Below the pieces are notes generated by a model. It searched no databases and was not told where the DNA came from. It saw only the letters and a program-made list of their open reading frames with translations. DNA of 64,000 nt, taken from positions 1-64,000 of the forward strand of contig NZ_JAMJEZ010000013.1 in the NCBI RefSeq assembly GCF_023544715.1, given 5' to 3'. A program made the position numbers and the translations under genes. Source of the DNA: Pseudomonas eutrophicaquae. Its GTDB lineage: Bacteria; Pseudomonadota; Gammaproteobacteria; Pseudomonadales; Pseudomonadaceae. The first letter of the stretch is position 1, and every line of letters starts with the position of its first letter. Of the stretch, positions 37,861 through 47,362 are shown piece after piece.

Positions 37861-38715
37861 TCAGTCGTGCAGCTTCTCGGCGGCGTACAGGGTATTTTCC
37901 AGCAGGCAGGCGCGGGTCATCGGGCCAACACCACCGGGTACTGGAGTGATCCATCTGGCGCGTTGGGCGGCGGCCTCAAAATCAACGTCGCCAACCAGTT
38001 TGCCATCTGCCTGACGATTGATGCCCACATCGATCACGATCGCCCCTTCCTTGATCCACTCGCCCTTGACCAGCCCCGGCTTGCCGACCGCTACCACGAC
38101 GATATCTGCCTGACGTACATGGCTGGCCAGATCCTTGGTGAAGCGGTGGGTCACGGTGGTGGTGCAGCCAGCCAGCAGCAGTTCAAGGGCCATCGGCCGA
38201 CCGACGATGTTGGAGGCACCCACCACTACCGCGTGCAGGCCGTGCAGATCGACCCCCGTGCTTTTCAGCAGAGTCATGATGCCTTTGGGAGTGCAGGGTT
38301 GCAGCACCGGCATACGTTGAGCCAGGCGGCCAATGTTGAAGGGGTGGAAGCCGTCCACATCCTTGTCCGGCGCAATGCGCTCCAGCAGCTGCGAGGCATC
38401 AAGATGTGCCGGTAGTGGCAGCTGTACCAAGATGCCGTCGATGGCTGGATCCTGATTGAGCTCGTCGATCAGGCTGAGCAGGTGAGTCTGAGTGGTATCG
38501 GCGGGCAGATCATAAGCACGGGACGCAAAGCCGACTTCTTCGCAGTCTTTGCGCTTGTGCGCCACATACACTTGGGAAGCAGGATCGCTGCCGACCAGAA
38601 TGACGGCAAGACCTGGCGCGCGCAGGTCTTGCTGCTGTCGTTCATTCACGCGCTGGGCAATCTGCTGGCGCAGGCTGGAGGCAATGGCTTTGCCGTCGAT
38701 CAATTGTGCGGTCAT
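37861..38715 (-). CDS. folD: bifunctional methylenetetrahydrofolate dehydrogenase / cyclohydrolase
   Basis: 284 residues, the normal FolD size. It oxidises 5,10-methylene-THF to methenyl-THF and hydrolyses that to 10-formyl-THF. The catalytic Lys lies in [13 protein letters not shown], with GILVQLPLP and [14 protein letters not shown] in the folate site, and the Rossmann motif [13 protein letters not shown] plus [15 protein letters not shown] 38715 ([12 protein letters not shown]) fits family starts. The gene converges with prpF. Confidence 0.95.
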   Translation of the reverse strand: MTAQLIDGKAIASSLRQQIAQRVNERQQQDLRAPGLAVILVGSDPASQVYVAHKRKDCEEVGFASRAYDLPADTTQTHLLSLIDELNQDPAIDGILVQLPLPAHLDASQLLERIAPDKDVDGFHPFNIGRLAQRMPVLQPCTPKGIMTLLKSTGVDLHGLHAVVVGASNIVGRPMALELLLAGCTTTVTHRFTKDLASHVRQADIVVVAVGKPGLVKGEWIKEGAIVIDVGINRQADGKLVGDVDFEAAAQRARWITPVPGGVGPMTRACLLENTLYAAEKLHD

Positions 38716-38849
38716 GACGCTTGAGGAACCGTGGCTGTCTGGGGAAATAATGGTCGCTATTCTCGCACGCAGCGGCAATGAGGCAAAAGGCGCCTGCTAC
38801 GGAAAACGGCCTTTGTATGCTAGGTGATTGAATTTTTTCAAAAAAAACC

Positions 38850-38878
38850 ATTGACGCCTGCCGAAGTGATGCTTAAGA
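38850..38878 (+). promoter_or_regulatory. promoter of the tRNA-Arg/His/Leu operon
   Basis: TTGACG (38850-38855), a 17-base spacer, then TAAGAT (38873-38878). An A/T-rich stretch immediately upstream (TTTTTTCAAAAAAAA, 38832-38846) looks like an UP element. The start region GCACCACTCGAG closely resembles that of the second tRNA promoter at 63137. Confidence 0.8.
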
Positions 38879-38982
38879 TTCGCACCACTCGAGCGGTGCC
38901 AAGCTGCTAACAGCGTTAGCCCTCGAGGCTTGGCCAGATCAGGGCCTGAACCTGACTAGGCTGGTCGGTCGCAGCCACAAGT

Positions 38983-39059
38983 GCGCCCGTAGCTCAGCTG
39001 GATAGAGCATCCGCCTTCTAAGCGGATGGTCGCAGGTTCGAGTCCTGCCGGGCGCGCCA
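38983..39059 (+). tRNA. tRNA-Arg (anticodon TCT)
   Basis: 77 bases. Acceptor GCGCCCG pairs with CGGGCGC before GCCA. The anticodon loop CTTCTAA gives TCT, reading AGA/AGG. T-arm GGTTCGAGTCC and CCA are encoded. It is first of a three-tRNA cluster. Confidence 0.95.
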
Positions 39060-39091
39060 GCGTGCGGTTGTGGATTCAAGAAAGCAATATG

Positions 39092-39167
39092 GTGGGCGTA
39101 GCTCAGTTGGTAGAGCACAGGATTGTGGCTCCTGGTGTCGTGGGTTCGATTCCCATCGTCCACCCCA
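39092..39167 (+). tRNA. tRNA-His (anticodon GTG)
   Basis: 76 bases. The acceptor GTGGGCG pairs with CGTCCAC, and the discriminator is C, as required for the extra G-1 of histidine tRNA (the genomic G at 39091 precedes it). The anticodon loop TTGTGGC gives GTG. Confidence 0.95.
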
Positions 39168-39222
39168 TATTCTGAAAATGCCAGGCACAACAGCCTGGCG
39201 TTTTCATTTGCAAGGCAGCCAC

Positions 39223-39307
39223 GCGGACGTGGTGAAATTGGTAGACACACCAGATTTAGGTTCTGGCGCCGCAAGGTGTGAGAGTTCGAGTCTCTCCGTC
39301 CGCACCA
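39223..39307 (+). tRNA. tRNA-Leu (anticodon TAG)
   Basis: 85 bases, class II with a long variable arm. The acceptor GCGGACG pairs with CGTCCGC, ACCA is encoded, and the anticodon loop is TTTAGGT. It is the third tRNA of the cluster. Confidence 0.94.
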
Positions 39308-39427
39308 TCTTCTGCTGTTTCAGTTGCCGCTCCCGCCGCAAAGGCGGTTGGCCTGAGCGGTATCCTCCCGGTAAGACTTGCCGCGCTTCAGTCGCCTCGT
39401 ACTTCACTGCCTTCGTGTTTGCTGCAG

Positions 39428-39456
39428 GTGACTTCTTTATCCTCTGCCTCTAGAAT
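39428..39456 (+). promoter_or_regulatory. candidate promoter of tig
   Basis: GTGACT (39428-39433) is separated by 17 bases from TAGAAT (39451-39456), the same -10 box as the second tRNA promoter. It lies about 60 bases upstream of the trigger-factor ATG. Confidence 0.45.
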
Positions 39457-39516
39457 GCCTCGCTTATTTTTATGGGGCCGGCTGTGTCGGCTTTGTCTGT
39501 GCAACGAGGATCATCC

Positions 39517-40815
39517 ATGCAAGTTTCCGTCGAAACCACCTCCTCCATCGAGCGCCGCATGACCGTCGGCGTACCCGCCGAGCGCGTCGAGAGCGAAGTC
39601 ACCAAGCGTCTGCAGCAGACTGCCCGTCGCGCCAAGGTTCCGGGCTTCCGTCCGGGCAAGGTGCCGATGAACATCATCCGTCAGCGCTATGAGGAGGCTG
39701 CTCGTCAGGAGGCCTTGGGTGACCTGATCCAGTCTTCCTTCTATGAAGCGGTGGTACAGGAAAAACTCAATCCCGCCGGCTCTCCCTCGGTCGATGCCAA
39801 GGTTTTCGAGAAGGGTCAGCCGTTTGAGTACGTCGCGACCTTTGAGGTGTTCCCGGAGTTCGAAGTTGCCGGTATCGAGGCGCTGAACATCGAGCGCCTG
39901 CAGGCTGACGTGGCTGACAGCGACGTGGATGGCATGCTGGATATCCTGCGCAAGCAGAATACCCGCTACGAAGCAGTTGAGCGCGCAGCTCAGAATGACG
40001 ATCAGCTGAACATCGACTTCGTGGGCAAGGTCGATGGCGAAGCGTTCGCCGGCGGCAGTGCTCAGGGCACCCTGCTGGTACTGGGTTCTGGCCGCATGAT
40101 TCCGGGCTTCGAAGAAGGCCTGGTGGGTGCCACTGCCGGTGAGGAGCGCGTCCTGAACGTGACCTTCCCGGAGGACTACCAGAACCTCGATCTGGCCGGT
40201 AAAGCAGCGGAGTTCACCGTCACCGTCAACAGCGTGGCTGCTCCGCAGCTGCCGGAGCTGAACGACGAATTCTTTGCGCTGTTTGGCGTCAAGGAAGGCG
40301 GCCTGGAAGGTTTCCGCGCAGAAGTTCGCAAGAATATGGAGCGTGAACTGCGCCAGGCCATCAAGTCCAAGGTCAAGAGCCAGGTAATGGATGGCCTGCT
40401 GGCCGCCAACGAAGTGGCCGTGCCCAAGTCGCTGATTGCCAGCGAAGTCAATCGTCTGCGTGTGCAGGCCGTTCAGCAGTTCGGTGGCAGCATTGACCCG
40501 CAGCAGCTGCCGGCTGAGCTGTTCGAAGAGCAGGCCCGTCGCCGTGTGCAGCTGGGGTTGGTCGTGGCTGAGGTGGTCAAGCAGTTCGAGCTCAAGGCGG
40601 ATGAAGAGCGCGTGCGTACCCTGATCGAGGAAATGGCTTCGGCTTACCAGGAGCCGGCTCAGGTCATCGCTTGGTACTATAAGAATCCGCAGCAGCTCGA
40701 CGAAGTCCGTTCGGTTGTTCTGGAAGAACAAGTCGTAGATACTGTTCTGCAGAAGGCCAATGTGACCGACAAGCAGGTTTCTTACGAGGATGCCGTGAAG
40801 CCGCAACAGGCCTGA
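39517..40815 (+). CDS. tig: trigger factor, ribosome-associated chaperone
   Basis: 432 residues in three domains: the ribosome-binding N-terminal domain with the signature GFRPGKVP (about 43-50), an FKBP-type prolyl isomerase domain (about 160-245), and a C-terminal chaperone domain. It binds nascent chains at the tunnel exit. ATG 39517 (MQVSVETTS) is preceded by ACGAGGA. The order tig-clpP-clpX-lon is standard in Gammaproteobacteria, and a stem-loop at 40841-40868 divides tig from clpP. Confidence 0.96.
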   Translation: MQVSVETTSSIERRMTVGVPAERVESEVTKRLQQTARRAKVPGFRPGKVPMNIIRQRYEEAARQEALGDLIQSSFYEAVVQEKLNPAGSPSVDAKVFEKGQPFEYVATFEVFPEFEVAGIEALNIERLQADVADSDVDGMLDILRKQNTRYEAVERAAQNDDQLNIDFVGKVDGEAFAGGSAQGTLLVLGSGRMIPGFEEGLVGATAGEERVLNVTFPEDYQNLDLAGKAAEFTVTVNSVAAPQLPELNDEFFALFGVKEGGLEGFRAEVRKNMERELRQAIKSKVKSQVMDGLLAANEVAVPKSLIASEVNRLRVQAVQQFGGSIDPQQLPAELFEEQARRRVQLGLVVAEVVKQFELKADEERVRTLIEEMASAYQEPAQVIAWYYKNPQQLDEVRSVVLEEQVVDTVLQKANVTDKQVSYEDAVKPQQA

Positions 40816-40840
40816 CGGAAAGCCCACTGGTAAGAAACCC

Positions 40841-40868
40841 CATAAGCCAGCCAACGTGCTGGCTTATG
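40841..40868 (+). terminator. stem-loop between tig and clpP
   Basis: An 11-bp perfect stem CATAAGCCAGC / GCTGGCTTATG with a six-base loop. The following TGTCTGT is only weakly T-rich, so it may attenuate or process rather than fully stop transcription. Confidence 0.5.
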
Positions 40869-40906
40869 TGTCTGTACGAGATGACAATCCAGGAGTGAGC
40901 GCAGGT

Positions 40907-41545
40907 ATGTTCCGCAATTCTTTCGAGTCGCCGTTCGACGTGCAGGCCGCCGGTGGTCTGGTCCCCATGGTGATCGAGCAGTCGGCTCGCGGTGAGCGCG
41001 CCTACGATATCTACTCGCGACTGCTCAAGGAGCGGGTGATCTTCCTGGTTGGGCCGGTCGAGGATTACATGGCCAACCTGGTGGTAGCCCAGCTGTTGTT
41101 CCTTGAAGCCGAGAATCCTGACAAGGACATCCACCTCTATATCAACTCGCCGGGCGGCTCGGTGACTGCGGGCATGTCGATCTACGACACCATGCAGTTC
41201 ATCAAGCCGGATGTCTCGACCATCTGTGTCGGGCAGGCCTGCAGCATGGGTGCCCTGCTGCTCACGGCGGGCGCTGCGGGCAAGCGCTATTGCCTGCCGC
41301 ATTCTCGCGTGATGATTCATCAACCTCTGGGTGGTTTCCAGGGGCAGGCCTCGGATATTGAGATCCACGCCCGTGAGATTCTCACCATCCGTGATCGCCT
41401 CAATCACATCCTGGCGCACCACACGGGGCAGCCCCTTGATGTGGTGGCCCGCGACACCGATCGCGACAACTTCATGAGTGCTGAAGAGGCCATGAAGTAC
41501 GGTCTGATCGATCAGGTGCTGAGCAAGCGTCAGCTGCCGGCCTGA
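40907..41545 (+). CDS. clpP: ATP-dependent Clp protease proteolytic subunit
   Basis: 212 residues. The Ser-His-Asp triad is Ser113 (ACSMGA), His138 (MIHQPLGG) and Asp187 (RDTDRDNF), two positions above E. coli numbering. ClpP forms a double heptameric barrel that degrades substrates threaded by ClpX or ClpA. ATG 40907 ([10 protein letters not shown]) is chosen; a longer upstream frame lacks family similarity. It lies directly upstream of clpX and is expected to be co-transcribed. Confidence 0.96.
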   Translation: MFRNSFESPFDVQAAGGLVPMVIEQSARGERAYDIYSRLLKERVIFLVGPVEDYMANLVVAQLLFLEAENPDKDIHLYINSPGGSVTAGMSIYDTMQFIKPDVSTICVGQACSMGALLLTAGAAGKRYCLPHSRVMIHQPLGGFQGQASDIEIHAREILTIRDRLNHILAHHTGQPLDVVARDTDRDNFMSAEEAMKYGLIDQVLSKRQLPA

Positions 41546-41581
41546 TTCACCTACCTGCAAGTGGCCGGCATTGCCGGTTGG

Positions 41582-41603
41582 CGCAGGCTTGAAAAAGCCT
41601 GCG
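41582..41603 (+). promoter_or_regulatory. hairpin with GAAA loop between clpP and clpX
   Basis: A 9-bp stem CGCAGGCTT / AAGCCTGCG closed by a GAAA tetraloop. No clear T-run follows. Processing or stabilising of the clpP part of the message is a possible role. Confidence 0.45.
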
Positions 41604-41648
41604 TCGCTCCCCATCTTGTGTTCGTGCTTACCGGACTGGATTGAATGA

Positions 41649-42929
41649 ATGACTGACACCCGCAACGGTGAGGATAACGGCAAGCTGCTGTATTGCTCCT
41701 TCTGTGGCAAAAGCCAGCATGAAGTGCGCAAGCTGATCGCCGGTCCTTCCGTCTATATCTGTGACGAGTGCGTCGACCTGTGCAATGACATCATCCGTGA
41801 GGAGGTGCAGGATGCCCAGGCCGAGAGCAAAGCCAGCAAGCTGCCGGCGCCCAAGGAGATCAGCACGATCCTCGATCAATACGTGATCGGCCAGGAGCGT
41901 GCGAAAAAGGTGCTGGCAGTGGCGGTGTACAACCACTACAAGCGTCTGGCCCAGAAAGACAAGAAGGGTGATGTCGAGCTTGGCAAGAGCAATATCCTGC
42001 TGATCGGCCCGACCGGCTCGGGCAAGACCCTGCTGGCCGAAACCCTGGCGCGCCTGCTGAACGTGCCCTTTACCATGGCTGATGCCACCACGCTGACCGA
42101 AGCCGGTTACGTCGGGGAAGATGTCGAGAACATCATCCAGAAGCTACTGCAAAAGTGTGATTACGATGTCGAGAAGGCCCAGATGGGTATTGTCTACATC
42201 GATGAGATCGACAAGATTTCCCGCAAGTCGGATAACCCCTCGATCACCCGCGATGTATCCGGTGAGGGCGTGCAGCAGGCGCTACTCAAACTGATTGAGG
42301 GGACCGTCGCGTCGGTGCCGCCGCAGGGCGGGCGCAAGCATCCGCAACAGGAGTTCCTGCAGGTGGATACCCGCAATATCCTGTTCATCTGCGGTGGTGC
42401 GTTTGCTGGTCTTGAGAAAGTCATCCAGAACCGCTCGACCAAAGGCGGTATCGGCTTCAATGCCGAGGTGCGCAGCAAGGAAGAGGGCAAGAAGGTCGGC
42501 GACTCCTTGCGCGAGGTGGAGCCGGATGATCTGGTCAAATTCGGCCTGATTCCGGAGTTCGTCGGTCGTCTGCCGGTGATCGCCACCCTCGAGGAGCTGG
42601 ATGAAGCGGCACTGATGCAGATCCTCACCGAGCCCAAGAATGCGCTGACCAAGCAGTATGCGCGTCTGTTCGAGATGGAAGGTGTGGAGCTGGAGTTCCG
42701 GGCCGATGCGCTGCGCGCAGTGGCGCGCAAGGCGCTGGAGCGCAAGACTGGGGCGCGCGGCCTGCGCTCGATCCTTGAGGGCATTCTGCTCGACACCATG
42801 TATGAGATCCCCTCCAGCGATCACGTACAGAAAGTAGTGATCGATGAGAGTGTCATTGAAGGGCGATCCGCGCCGTTGCTCGTGCATGCGTCCGATGAGG
42901 AGCCAGCGGTCAGCGCACCGCAGGCGTAA
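41649..42929 (+). CDS. clpX: ATP-dependent Clp protease ATP-binding subunit ClpX
   Basis: 426 residues. The N-terminal zinc-binding domain has four Cys (16, 19, 38, 41). The AAA+ core has Walker A GPTGSGKT, Walker [10 protein letters not shown], pore loop GYVGEDVE, and sensor motifs. ClpX unfolds tagged proteins and feeds them to ClpP through its IGF-type loop. Length and content match Pseudomonas ClpX. After the stop come a likely terminator hairpin and then a tnpB element that separates it from lon. Confidence 0.96.
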   Translation: MTDTRNGEDNGKLLYCSFCGKSQHEVRKLIAGPSVYICDECVDLCNDIIREEVQDAQAESKASKLPAPKEISTILDQYVIGQERAKKVLAVAVYNHYKRLAQKDKKGDVELGKSNILLIGPTGSGKTLLAETLARLLNVPFTMADATTLTEAGYVGEDVENIIQKLLQKCDYDVEKAQMGIVYIDEIDKISRKSDNPSITRDVSGEGVQQALLKLIEGTVASVPPQGGRKHPQQEFLQVDTRNILFICGGAFAGLEKVIQNRSTKGGIGFNAEVRSKEEGKKVGDSLREVEPDDLVKFGLIPEFVGRLPVIATLEELDEAALMQILTEPKNALTKQYARLFEMEGVELEFRADALRAVARKALERKTGARGLRSILEGILLDTMYEIPSSDHVQKVVIDESVIEGRSAPLLVHASDEEPAVSAPQA

Positions 42930-42934
42930 GGACT

Positions 42935-42959
42935 CAAGGGGGCCGCAATGGCCCCCTTG
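42935..42959 (+). terminator. hairpin after clpX
   Basis: A 10-bp perfect stem CAAGGGGGCC / GGCCCCCTTG with a five-base loop starts five bases after the clpX stop. The trailing sequence TCATCAAATTT is only partly T-rich. Confidence 0.65.
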
Positions 42960-42972
42960 TCATCAAATTTAC

Positions 42973-43011
42973 GCGAGAACATGGGCGTTCGCAGAACGCC
43001 CATGTTCTCGC
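42973..43011 (+). repeat. left-end 18-bp perfect hairpin of the tnpB element
   Basis: The 18-base arm beginning GCGAGAACATGG is exactly complementary to 42994-43011, with GCA between. It starts right after TTAC. In IS605-like elements hairpins near the ends are recognised by the transposase; an alternative is a second clpX terminator, but no T-run follows. Confidence 0.7.
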
Positions 43012-43063
43012 TGCCTCCTTTAGTGGTTGCCATCTTCACATTGGGTTGGTTATTTTGTGACGC

Positions 43064-44196
43064 ATGACGAAACGCGCCTATAAATTCCGCTTCTACCCGA
43101 CGCCCGAGCAGGCCGACCTGCTGGCGCGGACGTTCGGCTGCGTGCGCTTCGTCTACAACACGGTGCTGCGCTGGCGCACCGATGCCTTCTTCAAGGAACA
43201 GCAGAAGATCAGCTACACCCAGGCCAGCGCACGCCTGACCGCGATCAAGAAGGGGCCGGATCTGGCCTTCACGAAGTCTCGTGTGTTCCGCTTCAGCAGT
43301 GCCTTCGTCACCAGCAGGCCGCCTTCAAGCACTTCTTTGAAGGTCGGGCCAAGTACCCGGCGTTCAAGAAGAAACGCCATCGGCAGTCGGCTGAGTTCAC
43401 GACTTCAGCCTTCAAATACCGCGACGGTCAGTTGTTCCTGGCCAAGTGTGCCGAGCCACTGGCAATCCGCTGGAGTCGGGCGCTTCCTTCTGACCCTTCC
43501 ATCGTTACCGTATCTCGGGATGCCGCCGGTCGCTACTTTGTGTCCTGCCTGTGCGAGTTCAAACCCGAAACCCTGCCCGTCACGCCGAAGATGATCGGCC
43601 TTGATCTGGGCCTGAAAGACCTGTTCGTCACCAGCGAGGGTGAACGGATCGGCAATCCCCGCCATACTGCGAAATACGCCGCCAAGCTGGCTCTGGCGCA
43701 GCGCCGGCTGAGCAAGAAAACGCTCGGCTCCGTCAACCGCGCCAAGGCCCGGCAGAAGGTGGCCCGTATTCACGCCAAAATCTCCGATTGCCGCATGGAC
43801 AGCTTGCACAAGCTGTCCCGCAGACTGATTAACGAGAACCAAGTGGTCTGCACCGAATCCCTCGCCGTGAAAAACCTGATCTGCAACCCGACGCTGAGCA
43901 AGGCGATTGCCGACGCCGGCTGGGGCGAACTGACGCGCCAGCTGGCGTACAAGGGTGCCTGGGCTGGGAGGCAGGTGGTCGCCATCGACCGCTGGTATCC
44001 CAGCTCCAAACGCTGCTTCTGTTGCGGGTACACGCTGGACGTTTTGCCGCTCAACCTTCGCGCCTGGGCTTGCCCGGAGTGCGGAGCCGAGCATGACCGC
44101 GACGTGAATGCTGCGCTCAATATCAAAGCCGCCGGGCTGGCGGTGTTAGCCCTTGGAGAGAACGTAAGCGGCATCGGTCCAGTACCGTTGTCCTGA
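43064..44196 (+). pseudogene. tnpB: TnpB-type RNA-guided nuclease gene with an internal frameshift
   Basis: Encodes about 377 residues when frames are joined. The N-terminal part (AYKFRFYPTPEQADLLARTFG) runs in one frame to about 43270; similarity continues from about 43273 in another frame (EVSCVPLQQ...AAFKHFFEGRAKYPAFKKKR), consistent with about four bases lost. The rest keeps the three RuvC acidic residues (Asp in IGLDLGLKD, Glu in CTESLAVKN, Asp in HDRDVNAALNI) and the CxxC zinc pair (CFCCG, CPECG). TnpB is an RNA-guided DNA nuclease in transposition. The frameshift predicts no full product unless bypassed. Confidence 0.88.
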
Positions 44197-44243
44197 TCTC
44201 GTTGAATTGGGAATCTCAGCCCTTCAGGGCGGAGAGCAGTCAA
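44110..44243 (+). ncRNA. possible omega RNA at the 3' end of the tnpB element
   Basis: In tnpB elements a non-coding RNA overlaps the 3' part of the gene and the right end; its guide is the sequence just beyond the element. The hairpin at 44215-44234 and the AGTCAA terminus have this look. The predicted guide would begin TTCTGCATATGTATTGCG (44244 onward). The 5' limit is a guess. Confidence 0.35.
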
Positions 44244-44261
44244 TTCTGCATATGTATTGCG

Positions 44262-44288
44262 CTTGTTTTTTACCAAGCCGACCCCCAT
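44262..44288 (+). promoter_or_regulatory. heat-shock (sigma-32 type) promoter of lon
   Basis: CTTGTTT (44262-44268), a 14-base spacer, and CCCCAT (44283-44288, followed by CT) match the RpoH consensus CTTGAAA-N(11-16)-CCCCAT. It lies 62 bases upstream of the lon ATG and only 18 bases downstream of the right end of the tnpB element. Confidence 0.6.
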
Positions 44289-44350
44289 CTTCAAGCCTGT
44301 GTTCAACGCCCGCTTCGCTGCGTCGCCGGGCTCATCAAAGAGTCGAAATC

Positions 44351-46747
44351 ATGAAGACAGCCCTCAAGTTGCCCCTGTTGCCGCTGCGCGATGTCGTGGT
44401 CTACCCGCACATGGTTATTCCGCTGTTTGTCGGGCGCGAGAAGTCCATCGAGGCACTCGAGGCTGCCATGAACGCCGACAAGCAGATTCTGCTGGTCGCT
44501 CAGCGCAACCCCGCTGACGATGATCCGGCAGCCGACGGTCTGTATGCCATGGGTACCCTGGCGACGGTGCTGCAGATGCTCAAGCTGCCGGATGGCACCG
44601 TGAAGGTGCTGGTCGAGGGTGAGCAGCGGGGCGAGATCGAGCAGATCCGCAGCGAGGAAAATCACCTGGTCGCAGAGGTGCGGCTGCTGGACGAGCAGGC
44701 TGTCGATGAGCGCGAGGTGGAGGTGTTCTGCCGCAGCCTGTACGAGCAGTTCGAGCAGTACGTGCAGCTGGGCAAGAAGGTGCCAGCCGAAGTTCTGACC
44801 TCCCTTAAGGGCGTCGAAGACCCGGCGCAGCTCGCCGATACCATCGCTGCACACATGGCGCTGCGTATCGAGCAGAAGCAGGAAATCCTCGAGGTGGTCG
44901 ATCTGACCGCGCGTATTGAGCATGTGCTGGCGCTTCTGGATGCTGAACTGGACCTGCTGCAGGTCGAAAAGCGCATTCGTGGCCGCGTCAAGAAGCAGAT
45001 GGAGCGCAGTCAGCGCGAGTACTATCTGAACGAGCAGATGAAGGCGATCCAGAAGGAGCTGGGCGAGGGTGAGGATGGTCACAATGAAATCGATGAGCTG
45101 AAAAAGCGCATCGACAAGGCGGGCATGACCGCCGAGGCCCTGGCCAAGGCTAACGCCGAGCTGAACAAGCTCAAGCAGATGTCGCCGATGTCGGCTGAAG
45201 CCACCGTGGTGCGCTCCTACATCGAGTGGCTGACCAATGTGCCGTGGCAGGCCGAGAGCAAGGTGCGTCTGGATCTCAAGCGTGCCGAGGAAATCCTCGA
45301 CGCCGACCATTACGGCCTTGATGAAGTCAAGGAGCGCATCCTGGAGTTTCTCGCTGTGCAGAAGCGGGTCAAGAAGCTCAAGGGTCCGGTGCTCTGCCTG
45401 GTTGGCCCGCCGGGGGTCGGCAAGACCTCGCTGGCCGAGTCGATCGCCCGCTCGACCAACCGCAAGTATGTACGCATGGCGCTGGGCGGCGTGCGTGACG
45501 AGGCAGAAATTCGTGGTCATCGCCGCACCTATATCGGTTCGATGCCGGGCCGGCTGATCCAGCGCATGACCAAGGTCGGGGTGCGCAACCCGCTGTTCCT
45601 GCTCGATGAAATCGACAAACTTTCCAGTGACATGCGCGGTGATCCTGCCTCCGCGCTGCTGGAAGTGCTCGACCCGGAGCAGAATCACAATTTCAACGAC
45701 CATTACCTGGAAGTCGATTACGACCTCTCCAATGTGATGTTCATCTGCACCGCCAACTCGATGAATATCCCGCCGGCCCTGCTGGATCGTATGGAGGTGA
45801 TCCGTCTGCCGGGTTACACCGAGGACGAGAAGGTCAATATCGCCATCCGTTACCTGGTGCCCAAGCAGGCCGACGCCAACGGGGTGAAGAAGGGCGAGCT
45901 GAGCTTTGAAGAAGCCGCGCTGCGCGACATCATCCGCTACTACACCCGTGAAGCCGGTGTGCGTGGTCTGGAGCGGCAGATTGCCAAGGTTTGCCGCAAG
46001 GTGGTCAAGGAGCATGGCGGCCAGAAGCGCTTCAATGAGGTGGTCACGGTCGAGCGCCTGGAGCATTACCTGGGCGTGAAGAAGTTCCGTTACGGCCTGG
46101 CCGAGGAGCAGGATCAGATCGGTCAGGTCACCGGGCTGGCCTGGACTCAGGTAGGCGGTGAGCTGCTGACCATCGAGGCGGTGACCATGCCGGGCAAGGG
46201 GCGTTTGATCAAGACCGGCTCGCTGGGCGATGTGATGGGCGAGTCGATCAGTGCGGCGCTGACGGTGGTGCGCAGCCGTGCGGCGAGTCTCGGTCTCAAG
46301 GATGATTTCCATGAGAAGCTCGACGTACACATCCATGTGCCCGAAGGCGCCACCCCCAAGGACGGCCCGAGTGCCGGCATTGGCATGTGCACGGCGCTTG
46401 TATCGGCGTTCACCGGCATTGCTGTGAAAGCTGATGTGGCGATGACTGGTGAAATCACCCTGCGCGGTCAGGTGCTGGCCATTGGCGGGCTCAAGGAAAA
46501 ACTGCTGGCGGCGCACCGGGGCGGCATTCGCACCGTGATCATTCCAGAGGAAAACGTGCGTGACCTGCGCGATATCCCGGAAAACATCAAGTGCGAGCTG
46601 CAGATCAAGCCCGTCAAGTGGATTGATGAAGTCCTGGAAATCGCCCTGCAGCGCGCGCCGCAGCCTTTGGTTGAACTGGAAGGGGCCGGCGTGGTGCAGG
46701 ATGAAAAGCGCGAGGCCGAAAGCCCGGATCGCCCCAGCACGCATTGA
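44351..46747 (+). CDS. lon: Lon protease (endopeptidase La)
   Basis: 798 residues. The N-terminal substrate-binding domain begins [20 protein letters not shown] helical region follows, then an AAA+ module with Walker [10 protein letters not shown] and Walker [10 protein letters not shown]. The C-terminal protease domain has the Ser-Lys dyad: Ser674 in PKDGPSAG and Lys717 in [10 protein letters not shown]. It degrades damaged and regulatory proteins. ATG 44351 matches the family start ([12 protein letters not shown]); the upstream in-frame extension enters the tnpB element. A sigma-32-like promoter precedes it. Confidence 0.97.
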   Translation: MKTALKLPLLPLRDVVVYPHMVIPLFVGREKSIEALEAAMNADKQILLVAQRNPADDDPAADGLYAMGTLATVLQMLKLPDGTVKVLVEGEQRGEIEQIRSEENHLVAEVRLLDEQAVDEREVEVFCRSLYEQFEQYVQLGKKVPAEVLTSLKGVEDPAQLADTIAAHMALRIEQKQEILEVVDLTARIEHVLALLDAELDLLQVEKRIRGRVKKQMERSQREYYLNEQMKAIQKELGEGEDGHNEIDELKKRIDKAGMTAEALAKANAELNKLKQMSPMSAEATVVRSYIEWLTNVPWQAESKVRLDLKRAEEILDADHYGLDEVKERILEFLAVQKRVKKLKGPVLCLVGPPGVGKTSLAESIARSTNRKYVRMALGGVRDEAEIRGHRRTYIGSMPGRLIQRMTKVGVRNPLFLLDEIDKLSSDMRGDPASALLEVLDPEQNHNFNDHYLEVDYDLSNVMFICTANSMNIPPALLDRMEVIRLPGYTEDEKVNIAIRYLVPKQADANGVKKGELSFEEAALRDIIRYYTREAGVRGLERQIAKVCRKVVKEHGGQKRFNEVVTVERLEHYLGVKKFRYGLAEEQDQIGQVTGLAWTQVGGELLTIEAVTMPGKGRLIKTGSLGDVMGESISAALTVVRSRAASLGLKDDFHEKLDVHIHVPEGATPKDGPSAGIGMCTALVSAFTGIAVKADVAMTGEITLRGQVLAIGGLKEKLLAAHRGGIRTVIIPEENVRDLRDIPENIKCELQIKPVKWIDEVLEIALQRAPQPLVELEGAGVVQDEKREAESPDRPSTH

Positions 46748-46760
46748 GCCGGATGCTTTC

Positions 46761-46789
46761 TTGACACTCTTTTCGGGCCCTTGTTATAA
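46761..46789 (+). promoter_or_regulatory. promoter of hupB
   Basis: Consensus TTGACA (46761-46766), a 17-base spacer, and TTATAA (46784-46789). It starts right after the lon stop and about 90 bases before the hupB start, indicating strong separate transcription. Confidence 0.8.
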
Positions 46790-46881
46790 AGCGGCCCTTC
46801 GAGTGTCGGCAGGCTCTAGCAGCCAGTGGTTGCCAACGACCGAGCAAGATACGAATCCAACAGGAACCAAGGGGACTTAGA

Positions 46882-47154
46882 GTGAACAAGTCGGAACTGA
46901 TCGATGCCATCGCCGCATCTGCTGATATCCCGAAAGCTGTTGCCGGCCGCGCGCTGGATGCAGTAATCGACTCCATCACCGACGCCCTGAAAGAGGGAGA
47001 CTCTGTCGTCCTGGTCGGTTTCGGCACTTTCGCCGTCAAAGAGCGTGCCGCTCGCACTGGCCGTAATCCGCAGACCGGTACGCCGATCGAGATCGAAGCG
47101 GCGCGCATTCCTGGCTTCAAGCCGGGCAAGGCCCTGAAGGATGCGGTCAACTGA
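46882..47154 (+). CDS. hupB: DNA-binding protein HU-beta
   Basis: 90 residues, a classic HU. It opens [19 protein letters not shown] and has the beta-arm motif GRNPQTG with the intercalating Pro in this family. HU dimers bend and compact DNA and assist replication and recombination. The start is GTG 46882, preceded by AAGGGGACTTAGA. The position between lon and ppiD is standard. Confidence 0.96.
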   Translation: MNKSELIDAIAASADIPKAVAGRALDAVIDSITDALKEGDSVVLVGFGTFAVKERAARTGRNPQTGTPIEIEAARIPGFKPGKALKDAVN

Positions 47155-47280
47155 GCGTCATGCTGAGCTGATTATCCCGGCCGCCGCGCGTGGCCGGAGC
47201 GCGCCGGTACGCAGATCGTAGGCAGCTATCTCGGATAGCTGTCTCGTCAGTCAAGGGTCTGCAAGGTATCGCGTATCGAG

Positions 47281-47306
47281 AAGGCGCATCCATGGATGCG
47301 CCTTTT
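47281..47306 (+). terminator. rho-independent terminator of hupB
   Basis: An 11-bp stem AAGGCGCATCC / GGATGCGCCTT with a 2-base centre, followed by TTTTC. A smaller stem CAGCTATC-TCG-GATAGCTG (47223-47241) precedes it. Confidence 0.85.
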
Positions 47307-47362
47307 TTCTGTGCCAGTACTCCATCCCCGTCCGCGGCTGGAGTGGCGAGAGTGGGGGCTGC

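Larger units (their letters stand above)
42973..44243 (+). mobile_element. IS200/IS605-like, tnpB-only element (IS1341 type) between clpX and lon
   Basis: The element is bounded by TTAC (42969-42972) on the left and TCAA (44240-44243) on the right, the tetranucleotides recognised at the ends of IS608-like elements. Immediately inside the left end is an 18-bp perfect hairpin with a 3-base loop (42973-43011). Near the right end is a hairpin around GCCCT-TC-AGGGC (44215-44234). Inside is one tnpB gene, frameshifted, and no tnpA. No target duplication is expected for this family. Ends are inferred, not shown by comparison with an empty site. Confidence 0.65.

Noticed and set aside
42973..43011. 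The left hairpin read as a second clpX terminator.
   Set aside because: It lacks a T-run, and a terminator-like hairpin already lies nearer clpX; its exact abutment to TTAC fits an element end better. The alternative remains possible.
39511..46744. Long minus-strand frames opposite tig and lon.
   Set aside because: Shadow frames of well-conserved proteins; they show no family features.
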